Of a stretch of DNA of 64,000 bases, positions 30,901 to 38,087 are shown one piece after another. Positions within the stretch are counted from its first letter, which is position 1. Every line of letters begins with the position of its first letter. A program made the translations under genes and the position numbers. Source of the stretch: Ogataea parapolymorpha DL-1 (Eukaryota > Ascomycota > Pichiomycetes > Pichiales > Pichiaceae); contig NC_027862.1 of NCBI RefSeq assembly GCF_000187245.1, positions 1,240,001 through 1,304,000 on the forward strand, given 5' to 3'. Below the pieces are notes generated by a model. The model had not been told where the DNA came from. It made no database searches and saw only the letters and a program-made list of their open reading frames with translations.

Positions 30901-32246
30901 GGTCCTTGCATCCTCCCCTGTTGATCCAGAACAGGAGCCGTTGTATCCGGCATGAAGAGCTTGAAATCTTCCAACAAGTCGGGGGCATCTCTGAACAAAA
31001 CCGAAATCTCTCGGTAAACCTCGTCGATCGGTTTTATTCCTTTTTGGTACATCTGCAGATTTTCGAGGAAATGCTTGTAAATGTCTGGCTCGTTGGCGTA
31101 CCTCTGTTTGATCTTATTCACGTAGTTGATTGCTTGATCAAACTCAGCAGGGGATCCCTGCTTCACCTCCTGCTGCTGAAGTGGTTGAGAGGGAGGCTGC
31201 TGTTGTGCTTGGTAATATGGAGGCTGTTGGCCACCATTACCTAACATCTGGTGATATTGCGACTGGGATTGCTGGGGATATTGGTACTCGAGCTGAGCAG
31301 CAGGATGCTGATTTTGAGGGTCATATGGAACCGGTCCTGGGTCCTGTCTCACAGTCTTCCCCATTGGGGTTGTAACAATGATGGTATTTGGATCGGCAGA
31401 AGAACACTCGATGGCAAAACCTTGAGGCAGAAATGTATTGAATCCATCAATCAGCTTGGGATGACCTCTGAACAGTGTAGACACTCTTTCAATCACCCCA
31501 GGAGTATCGATGCTGCACAATTGTTAGTAAAAATGGAAAAACAATGGAGGATCAAGTTTGGGATGGGGAAGGGGAGGAGAGAAAAGAAAAAACCACGCCA
31601 AACCGGACCCACCAGAAAAAAACCTAGCGGTGCAAGGTGTACTTACTTTTGGCTCTTGAAGTCCTTCATTATGTCCAGGAAGTTGTTATAGACGTCTGTC
31701 TGGTTCTGGAACTGGATCTTGACCTGGTCAAGGTAGGAAAGGGCATCTTTGACATTCAAAGGCCGATACGACTGGGCGGTGGCAGCAACCTGTTGAGCCG
31801 CCTGATGTTCTGCCTGTCTCTGTGCCTGCGACTGGTCCTGGGTGTGTTGCTGAATGGCAGTAGAGACCAGGTTTTGGTGCTGCGTCGACGGGGAGACCAT
31901 GTTTATGTTTTCGGAAAGCTGCCTTGTTAGTCTTGTTCTCTATAACAAATTTAGGAGTTCACTTACGTGTTGGTTATCCATATTCTGGACCGAGTATCTG
32001 CCCAGATTGTTGATTCCCGGGAGGGAGGGCAGAGAGTAGAGCGGTTGGCCCGTTGTCATGGGTCTGTGTTCCATCTGGTACTCACCATTTTCGAGCGAGC
32101 TCGGAGGGGGAAGAACAGGTGCACCTTGTTGACGACTGCTGATGTTAGTAAGCGTACTTCTGGTTCGTAACATACCTATATGACTGCAAGTTCGCAGGCT
32201 GATGGTCTGACGACTCCTTGTTTTGCCACGAATCTTGTGTTGACAT
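27993..32246 (-). CDS. SIN3: Rpd3 histone deacetylase corepressor scaffold Sin3 (four exons)
   Basis: Sin3 is the scaffold of Rpd3L/Rpd3S. Exons on the minus strand are 32246-32176, 32135-31967, 31918-31647 and 31512-27993: 4032 nt, 1343 aa, in frame throughout. The N terminus starts [12 protein letters not shown] and is Gln-rich. PAH1 begins at about 131 ([16 protein letters not shown]) and is split by the third intron after DFKSQ. PAH2 lies near 300-360 and PAH3 near 505-570. The HDAC-interaction domain follows ([20 protein letters not shown]). Poly-Gln/Pro stretches lie between PAH1 and PAH2, and the C-terminal region carries an [11 protein letters not shown] acidic run. S. cerevisiae SIN3 is also flanked by PFA4 and RPB11. 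Confidence 0.96.
31513..31646 (-). other. SIN3 intron 3, 134 nt, inside PAH1
   Basis: The intron has donor GTAAGT (31646-31641), perfect branch TACTAAC and acceptor TGCAG. It interrupts the PAH1 repeat between KSQ and IDTPGV. It is the only intron here of ordinary yeast length and the one with the longest branch-to-acceptor distance. Confidence 0.92.
31919..31966 (-). other. SIN3 intron 2, 48 nt
   Basis: The intron has donor GTAAGT, branch GACTAAC and acceptor AAGGCAG. It is phase 0 and joins NMDNQH to LSENINMV. Without splicing the frame closes shortly after the donor. Confidence 0.85.
32136..32175 (-). other. SIN3 intron 1, 40 nt, with tandem AGCAG acceptor
   Basis: The intron has donor GTATGT, perfect branch CTTACTAAC and acceptor region ATCAGCAG. 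Using the distal AG gives QSYSRQQGAP; using the proximal AG would insert one serine in frame. The intron separates a 71-nt first coding exon from the rest. Confidence 0.82.
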
Positions 32247-32671
32247 TGGGCAAAAAAGTGCTGGTTGATCGGAAAACACTGAAAGTACACACAAGACACG
32301 CCCCAAGAATAGCTAGAGTTGTATACGAGCTTGCAACTAGTTTTCACTCAAATGAAACTTGTGTTCGTCTGAAGCAGAAAAAGATATTCGAAAAAGCGTG
32401 TGCGTGAAGCGGGAGCTATCAGGTCGTGCACCACCAAGGAAGGACAGCACAGGCCGGGTGACAGGGGCGTCGAGCTACAGGGCTGTAGCAAAGCCGACAG
32501 GACTTTGCTCCGTTTCTGTGTAAACAGGGAGGCTACCGAGATGCGATTTGTGACTCGCTTGGTTGGCTTGCTGTCTTGACTCTGTCTATTTGCCAAGCAA
32601 AACCTACATCGGATGATTTACACATCTCTACACCCCGCTCAAAAATTTATCAACACTTCTTTTGCTCACCA
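32247..32671. promoter_or_regulatory. Divergent SIN3 / RPB11 intergenic region
   Basis: These 425 bp contain no supported gene. Two overlapping inverted repeats stand out: GCTACAG-GG-CTGTAGC (32474-32489) and AGCAAAG/CTTTGCT (32487-32493, 32503-32509). They share three bases, so only one stem could form at a time in RNA. A CCAAT lies next to the RPB11 ATG. A GCGTCGA (reverse of TCGACGC) sits at 32468-32474. Confidence 0.45.
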
Positions 32672-33077
32672 ATGAACGCCCCAGATCGGTTCGAGCTATT
32701 CATCCTTCCCGATGGAGTGCCAAAGTACGTATTGTCCCTCAGAAATCTAACAGGCCAGGCTTCAGATCACACCGGACTCGAAAGTGCCGAGCTGTGTGCT
32801 CATAAAGTTCGAGAGAGAGGACCACACGCTGGGCAACTTATTAAAACAAGAACTCGCCAACGACCCACAGGTGCTCTTTGTGGCCTACAAAGTGGAACAT
32901 CCTTTGTTTGCCAACTTTGTGATGAGATTGCAAACAGAAGAAGGTTACAAACCTCGGATTGCTCTTAAGAACGCATGCACTAGACTGATCTCGAAACTGG
33001 GCATTCTCAATGACAAATTCAAACGCGAGTGGGAGCTGAAGGCCTTGCTTGCCGAGGGCGAGTCGGACGACATATAA
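32672..33077 (+). CDS. RPB11: RNA polymerase II subunit Rpb11 (spliced)
   Basis: Rpb11 forms the alpha-like heterodimer with Rpb3 that nucleates Pol II assembly. Exons are 32672-32724 and 32759-33077, 123 aa (S. cerevisiae 120). Exon 1 encodes [17 protein letters not shown], nearly identical to the S. cerevisiae start. The junction gives [11 protein letters not shown], aligned with KLKIDPDTKAP. The rest holds the family core [14 protein letters not shown] and [20 protein letters not shown] codes Leu at the conserved EWEL position, which argues against a CUG-Ser code. Confidence 0.96.
32725..32758 (+). other. RPB11 intron, 34 nt
   Basis: The intron has donor GTACGT, branch TCTAAC and acceptor GGCCAG. 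Of three nearby AGs only the one at 32757-32758 restores both the frame and the conserved KLxIxPDxK sequence. The length is not a multiple of three, so retention would destroy the protein. Confidence 0.92.
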
Positions 33078-33161
33078 TGTACACTAGATATAGACTTAAT
33101 TAAATTGCTTACTTTAAGGTATTTTTTCGCATTTTGTTATACATGCTAACTATTCCGCCTT

Positions 33162-35126
33162 TCATATCGATATCTTATCTCTGAGAGCGTGCTTCATAAA
33201 GTCATACTTGACACTGAAGTACTCGTCGGGACTCTCATAAAAGTTGCCGTGACTGAGAACGTAGTCCAAAGGAAGCGTCTCGATCTCCTTGGACGGCGTG
33301 ATATGCGTTAGGTACTGACCCAGCTCGGAAATCACCATCTTGTGATGATCCTTGAAGTTGAATTGATAACTACCGTTGCTCAATTCAAACATGATGTAAT
33401 TATCATCTCTAGTGTATCTGCGCAAAAAGACGTCTTTGCTGCGGCTCGAGGACTTGCGTGCTCCAGACGAGACATCGGAAAGGTGAGCAGTCATATATTT
33501 GCGGAAGAAGTCGACCACTTCGATTTCACGGGACAACAAAGACGGCGTGGTTTCCTCCGTGTAATGCGCAACTTGCCAGCCTTCCTCGCTTGAGCTCGAA
33601 ATATAAAAGACATCCGTCGTGTCAACCATCTTGAGGACAGTTTGGCCTGCATTGAACAAAACCCCAATGGCACCGGATGAGAGCTGGTACGAAAATCCGT
33701 GTTTGTTGGAATAATCAACCCACTTGCTAACCACAATCGGCTTCTTCATGGCTCTCGCATCCGGCCTCAATTTCTGCTCTTCGATCTCTTTCATATTCAT
33801 CAACGTGGCGGATAAGGTATCATTTAAAATGCGCATCATCTGGTTTTCCGGATGAGCGTTGGCCAGCTCGTTGGTGATCCGGCTTCTAACTGTGTTTCTC
33901 ACGGCAACCGGGGGAATCTCCTTGTACTTGTTTTTGGTATTATTAGGCGACAGAGAGTGAGGGAGAAGCGTTTTTGGCTGCTCACTTTCGAGATCCGTCT
34001 TGAGGATCTCAACAGGGCTCTTGTAGGAATCGTTTATTCCCACTCGCTGCTTGCAGGTAGCAAAATTGATCAAAGATTCTTCCTTGGTGATGAAAGCAAG
34101 ATTCTTTGGGATTTGTTTGAGCGACTCAGTCGAGATTTTGGCAGGGAATGGGCCACACTTGAACCACTCGTGCTCAAGGATCTCGTCTAGCGAAGGTCTT
34201 AGGGTGGGGTCGGTCGAAAGCAGCTTTGTGATCAGGTTCTTGGACTCTGCTGACGCAGAAGAGTCGGCGGGGAACTTGTATTCGTTATTCTTGATCCGCT
34301 CGTAGATAACTTGAACATCCTTGGCCTGGAATGGAGGCTTACCAAAAAGCAGTGCGAACATCATGATTCCAATGGCCCAGATGTCAACCTCGAAACTGTG
34401 GCCAGTGGCTTTACCACCCAGAACCTCGGGAGCAATGTAATTTGGGGTTCCGCAAATGGTGTATCTCTTGTTGGTGGATGGGCTCACAACAGTTGCCAGA
34501 CCGAAATCTCCAATCTTGACGTTCATGTCAGGATCAAAAAAGATGTTTCCAAGTTTTAGGTCTCTGTGAACAACTCTTCTTCTGTGAAGATATTTGATGG
34601 CTCCAATGATTTGAACCATGAATAAACGCACCTCTGGCTCGCTGAGAACTTTTCTAGCTTTTAATAGGTCCATCAACGACTGATTAGGGCAGATTTCCAG
34701 CAAAATGTACACATTTACATCGTCTTCGAAGCAGTCCACGAACTGGACAATGTTAGGGTGAGACATGCTCTTGTGGATCTTGATTTCGCTGAGGAGTTTC
34801 GTTTTGGTCTTCTCATTTTTGATAGACGCCTTGGCCACCGTCTTGGCAGCAAAAATCCGACCAGATTCATCTTTCATCTGGAAACATCTGGCAAAGCCAC
34901 CTTCCCCGAGAAACAGACCTCTGTGGTAGCCTCTTCCGTTCCTGGTGCGCACAACGCTTGGCGGCGTCTTACAAAGCGAACTGAGCTTCTCCTTCTTTTT
35001 TTTGCTCTTTGTCTCGGGCTTGGAAATAGAGCTGCGAACCGGCGTCTTAATGATTCCATTAGACGGTGTAGCTTTGGTATTCAATTGGACGTTATTCAAC
35101 GCCTGCAAGGCTCTTCCGGTGCTCAT
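33162..35126 (-). CDS. CDC5: Polo-like kinase Cdc5
   Basis: Cdc5 drives mitotic entry, the FEAR/mitotic exit network and cohesin cleavage. It is 654 aa (S. cerevisiae 705). The kinase domain is about 66-325: GEGGFARCF, AAKTVAK, HRDLKLGNIF, IGDFGLA and activation loop CGTPNYIAPEVLGG. Two polo boxes follow (about 445-640), including KWVDYSNKHGFSYQLSSGAIGVLFN and a second box near 545-625. The basic N-terminal tail carries SK/TP sites (IIKTPVRSS, CKTPPS). GATCGACGC lies at 35143-35151, just upstream of the ATG. Confidence 0.96.
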   Translation of the reverse strand: MSTGRALQALNNVQLNTKATPSNGIIKTPVRSSISKPETKSKKKKEKLSSLCKTPPSVVRTRNGRGYHRGLFLGEGGFARCFQMKDESGRIFAAKTVAKASIKNEKTKTKLLSEIKIHKSMSHPNIVQFVDCFEDDVNVYILLEICPNQSLMDLLKARKVLSEPEVRLFMVQIIGAIKYLHRRRVVHRDLKLGNIFFDPDMNVKIGDFGLATVVSPSTNKRYTICGTPNYIAPEVLGGKATGHSFEVDIWAIGIMMFALLFGKPPFQAKDVQVIYERIKNNEYKFPADSSASAESKNLITKLLSTDPTLRPSLDEILEHEWFKCGPFPAKISTESLKQIPKNLAFITKEESLINFATCKQRVGINDSYKSPVEILKTDLESEQPKTLLPHSLSPNNTKNKYKEIPPVAVRNTVRSRITNELANAHPENQMMRILNDTLSATLMNMKEIEEQKLRPDARAMKKPIVVSKWVDYSNKHGFSYQLSSGAIGVLFNAGQTVLKMVDTTDVFYISSSSEEGWQVAHYTEETTPSLLSREIEVVDFFRKYMTAHLSDVSSGARKSSSRSKDVFLRRYTRDDNYIMFELSNGSYQFNFKDHHKMVISELGQYLTHITPSKEIETLPLDYVLSHGNFYESPDEYFSVKYDFMKHALRDKISI

Positions 35127-35357
35127 TAGTACAAGGAGTCGAGATCGACGCAGCTGGGTGAAATGGGCTTCTTTTTAAGTATTAACTGGACGTCCTTAAT
35201 AGGAAAAATAAAATATTCTTGTTTACTTTGACTGTTTACATGTTTCCCGATTGGGGCGAAATAGAAATATATGTGTCAAGCCACATGCATAGCCACATGT
35301 ACAGCCTCATTGAATAGATAACCGTTGGTTACTATGTACAAATGCCGGACGCGTTGT

Positions 35358-35912
35358 CTACCTGTCAAAACGAACATCCTGTCCGCAGACGTCCTTGATC
35401 AACGACTGGCTTCTTTCTTGTATTATCTCCTCCACCTCGATCTCGTTCTGGTATCGGTTTCTGATCTGTTCGGCAGAAGCCCTCTTCTCTCTGAGACTTC
35501 GCGTCAGGTCCTTCAATGCATAGGGGTCAATTCTCAAGAGCCGGTTTCTCTCTTCCTCATCCATTGCCAACTCTTGCGTCTCGACCTCTTTCACCATTTC
35601 ATCTGCCTGGCCTAGACAGTATTTAATGCGGCTAGCTCTTGCCTGCCATTGTGGAATCAACAGTTCGTCCACAAACTGCTGGCATGAGTCTCTGCGGGGC
35701 AAAATGGAGCGGCGGGAGCGGTCTTCGTGATGTTTCGTTATGCTATTCAATCTGGTGCGTAATGTATCGTCAAGTAGAGTTCTTGAGAGACGCAAAAAGT
35801 CCTGTAGTGAGCGCGACGATTCAATACATAGCTGGCGGTTAATTTCTGGGGGCACAGGAACCTCTCTCTCAGGAATAATATCTAATTCTGAGGCATCGCC
35901 TCTGGTCCACAT
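35358..35912 (-). CDS. MIX23: Mix23 / Cid2-family mitochondrial intermembrane space protein
   Basis: Mix23 is a conserved intermembrane-space protein that supports protein import when Tim17/TIM22 function is weakened (CCDC58 in humans). The 184-aa protein shows the Cid2 pattern: LQDFLRLSRTLLDDTLRTRLN near the N terminus, a Cys pair in DSCQQFVDELL and RIKYCLGQ, and the C-terminal EIEVEEIIQERS block matching NVEEVVNDRS of the animal protein. No presequence is evident, as expected for IMS import through Mia40. The Cys spacing is about 21 residues. Confidence 0.82.
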   Translation of the reverse strand: MWTRGDASELDIIPEREVPVPPEINRQLCIESSRSLQDFLRLSRTLLDDTLRTRLNSITKHHEDRSRRSILPRRDSCQQFVDELLIPQWQARASRIKYCLGQADEMVKEVETQELAMDEEERNRLLRIDPYALKDLTRSLREKRASAEQIRNRYQNEIEVEEIIQERSQSLIKDVCGQDVRFDR

Positions 35913-35969
35913 TATTTTAATTGTGAATATTTTTGGAATAAATTATATTTCATTGCCATCGAAATTAGC

Positions 35970-35990
35970 ATCGAATCGGACGGATTCGAT
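35970..35990. repeat. 8-bp perfect inverted repeat in the MIX23 / TPR-gene promoter
   Basis: ATCGAATC (35970-35977) and GATTCGAT (35983-35990) are perfect reverse complements separated by GGACG. ATCGAA recurs nearby at about 35959, 36046 and 36067 in the same 233-bp divergent promoter. It is a plausible dimeric transcription-factor site. Confidence 0.6.
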
Positions 35991-36145
35991 TTTCCATTTT
36001 CTCTACACAGAAGCTTTTCTATTCTGAATCGGCATTATTAGCATCATCGAAGAACATCCTTTTGTATCGAAATCAACAGTAACTCTTAGACCGTTCACAC
36101 CAGGCTGTGCTTATAGAATTTATCCGCTGGAATATTTTATTCAGC

Positions 36146-37141
36146 ATGTCGGTACAAGAACTCAGATTAAAGGGCAATGAGAAGTTCAAAAATTGCAATT
36201 ATCCAGGAGCTTTAATCCACTACACGGAGTGTTTGAACCTCGATTCAAATGCTTACGCTATCTACTGTAATAGGGCGGCAGCCTTGATCAAACTGGATTG
36301 CATGAAAGAAGCAGAAGAGGACCTGATCAAATCTCTGGAAATCAACCCAGACTACGTCCCCAGCTTGTGCAGACTGGGGTTCCTTTACTTGTACGAGGGA
36401 AACACTGTCAAATCACTGGAAAACTATGTGAGAGCCGTCCAAGTCTGTGCTAGAGAACCGCACCAACTGGACAAATTCAAAGGACGCCTGAAGGAAGCAG
36501 TCCGTTTGGCAGAAGGTCGCGCAAAACAACAGGGCTATCCTCAGAGCTACATTGACAACATCATCCCGTCCACAGTGAGAGCAATTCTAGACAATTACAG
36601 AGGCTTGGCGAGCGAAGACGCCGGACACAGTACAGTGTCAAGTAATGCTACAAATCAATCGGGAGAGTCGTCAATACCTCGTGGGCGCACTTTTGCAACG
36701 GCAATCACGGGCACACCGATGTCGTTGGCCAGTCTTTTCGGCCAGGGAGCAAACCGCGGGGTGAATACCTCCATCAGGGTCGAGACTGGGCAGCCATCAC
36801 GTGACGAAAATCAGGCGGACAGAATGGACGAGGATCCAGAGGTGGATATTTCCGATGTGGAAACTACTCATCGGCAGATACACGAGAGGGTCCAAAACTT
36901 CATGAGGCAACAACAGGGCCAACCTCTGCAGCCGATGGCGCTGGCACGGAGCCTTGCATCCACCATCACGTCGCAGTTCCAGAACGAGCCTCAAGGAGGG
37001 AATCTAGCAGACCAAATTGCTCGCGGAATTTCGACTTTCATGGGGCAGACGCAGAGCGAACCACAGCAGTCCGAGCCAGCGCAATCATCGACGGGAGACG
37101 ACCTGCATGAGATGGGCGAGCTTCAAGAGGATTTGGACTGA
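36146..37141 (+). CDS. TPR protein with glutamine-rich tail (Sgt2-like, uncertain)
   Basis: The protein is 331 aa. Three TPR motifs occupy about residues 2-110 (LKGNEKFKNCNYPGALIHY; YCNRAAALIKLDCMKEAEED; CRLGFLYLYEGNTVKSLENY). The clamp residues for an EEVD peptide are partly present (Lys and Asn of KGNEKF, Asn of CNRAA, Arg of CRLGF), but the usual Lys before the third helix is replaced (DYVPSL). After a Ser/Thr/Gly-rich linker comes a Gln/Met-rich, aliphatic C terminus (about 255-310). This resembles Sgt2 without its N-terminal Get4/5-binding domain. An Hsp70/Hsp90 co-chaperone role is an inference. The ATG at 36146 is chosen over an upstream GTG. Confidence 0.7.
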   Translation: MSVQELRLKGNEKFKNCNYPGALIHYTECLNLDSNAYAIYCNRAAALIKLDCMKEAEEDLIKSLEINPDYVPSLCRLGFLYLYEGNTVKSLENYVRAVQVCAREPHQLDKFKGRLKEAVRLAEGRAKQQGYPQSYIDNIIPSTVRAILDNYRGLASEDAGHSTVSSNATNQSGESSIPRGRTFATAITGTPMSLASLFGQGANRGVNTSIRVETGQPSRDENQADRMDEDPEVDISDVETTHRQIHERVQNFMRQQQGQPLQPMALARSLASTITSQFQNEPQGGNLADQIARGISTFMGQTQSEPQQSEPAQSSTGDDLHEMGELQEDLD

Positions 37142-37195
37142 GTGTATAATAATAATGTAACGTTGGCTGTATCAATTAATCATATTTAAATCAGC

Positions 37196-37470
37196 TCAGA
37201 TGTTTCCGGATCTCTTCAACTGAACGTAAGCAGCAAAAACAGGGATACCGAATCCAATAGCTAGTTGTTAGTGACGGGGCACGAAAGAGTTGAACACTTA
37301 CCGAAAAATAAGAAATGTGGAACGGCGTATGGAATTCTTCTGTTGTGAACTTTGAAAGGCAAGTTGCTGTATGGACCCTCTGGGAAGTGGTGGCCATTAA
37401 GCTTGGCCACGGAGGACGAAAATTGTCTGGTGCTCTGTCTGGACTCTCTTGCAATGGCTCTGGCAAACAT
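37196..37470 (-). CDS. COX8: Cytochrome c oxidase subunit Cox8 (VIIc), spliced
   Basis: Cox8 is a small single-helix subunit of complex IV. Exons are 37470-37302 and 37260-37196, 77 aa. The presequence is Arg/Ser-rich (MFARAIARESRQSTRQFSSS). The mature part has FPEGPYSNLPFKVHNRRIPYA and, across the junction, a membrane helix ending FAAYVQLKRSG, matching S. cerevisiae Cox8 (HFGFFAIGF...YVQLKKSG). Without the intron the frame runs into unrelated sequence. It is divergent from COX9 across 283 bp. Confidence 0.94.
37261..37301 (-). other. COX8 intron, 41 nt
   Basis: The intron has donor GTAAGT (37301-37296), branch CACTAAC and acceptor AACTAG. It is phase 1 and splits a codon in the membrane helix between FLFF and AIGFGIP. 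Confidence 0.9.
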
Positions 37471-37753
37471 GTTTGGGAAGAAGAAAAATTAGCCACAGAG
37501 AAATTTGTTTTGGTGGCAGGCGGATGCTCAGGCAGGACCAGCTCGCGAATCCGCGACCATATATTTTTCTCAGGCATTTTTTTCCTCTATGCTCAGCTGC
37601 TCTTTTAAAAATTCCCTCCCCTTGATTGGCTCAGAAGAAAATAATACGATTTTCCAGCAGTTTTAGTGGCGGTGTGGTGTGGCTAGTATCACCTTACCGT
37701 GCAAAAATTAAAACAAACTTTCACCACTAGTACATCTATAGTCTATCGCAAAC
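37471..37753. promoter_or_regulatory. Shared COX8-COX9 promoter with CCAAT box
   Basis: This 283-bp divergent promoter serves two complex IV subunits. TGATTGGC at 37623-37630 (GCCAATCA on the other strand) fits the Hap2/3/4/5 (CBF) consensus that activates respiratory genes. No other ORF is supported here. Co-regulation of the two genes is an inference from layout. Confidence 0.65.
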
Positions 37754-37991
37754 ATGGCTATCGCTCCAATTCAAGGTTTCATGAAAAGAAGAATCATCAC
37801 AGACATCTCGATCGGTAAGTCGCTATATTTCTTGTTGTTTAAGATGGGCCTTCGCTAACATTTCAGGTATCAGCACTGGTCTAGTCTTTGGAAGTCTGTG
37901 GTGGTGGGGATACCACAAGCCGGCTGTTGCTAGAAGAGAAGCATACTATGCTGAGTTGGCCAAGAAGAAGGAGATTGAAGACTCTGCTTAA
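37754..37991 (+). CDS. COX9: Cytochrome c oxidase subunit Cox9 (VIIa), spliced
   Basis: Cox9 is a small inner-membrane subunit of complex IV. Exons are 37754-37814 and 37867-37991, 61 aa, too short and too split to show as a plain ORF. Exon 1 encodes MAIAPIQGFMKRRIITDISI and the second exon GISTGLVFGSLWWWGYHKP followed by REAYYAELAKKKE. This aligns along its length with S. cerevisiae Cox9 (MTIAPITGTIKRR, YWWWGFHK, FYAELAERKK). No cleavable presequence is evident, as in S. cerevisiae. Confidence 0.95.
37815..37866 (+). other. COX9 intron, 52 nt
   Basis: The intron has donor GTAAGT, branch CGCTAAC and acceptor TTTCAG. It interrupts a Gly codon (G|GT) directly before the membrane helix. Confidence 0.92.
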
Positions 37992-38087
37992 ACCTATTTG
38001 GTATAGAACAATTAAATGACAATACACTGATCACTTGGACTTGACCTACTGCCGTAAAAACGTGTAAGGATGCGTAGCTGAAAACTT

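Noticed and set aside
32348..32596. 82-codon minus-strand ORF upstream of SIN3
   Set aside because: It begins with an ATG but has no recognisable feature and lies in the likely SIN3 leader or promoter; it could at most be an upstream ORF.
32672..33077. CUG-Ser genetic code
   Set aside because: CTG sits at a conserved leucine in Rpb11 (EWEL) and translates sensibly as leucine in the other families read here.
37191..37577. 128-codon minus-strand frame over COX8 starting MPEKNIW
   Set aside because: The COX8 protein is in another frame and is supported by splicing and homology; this frame has none.
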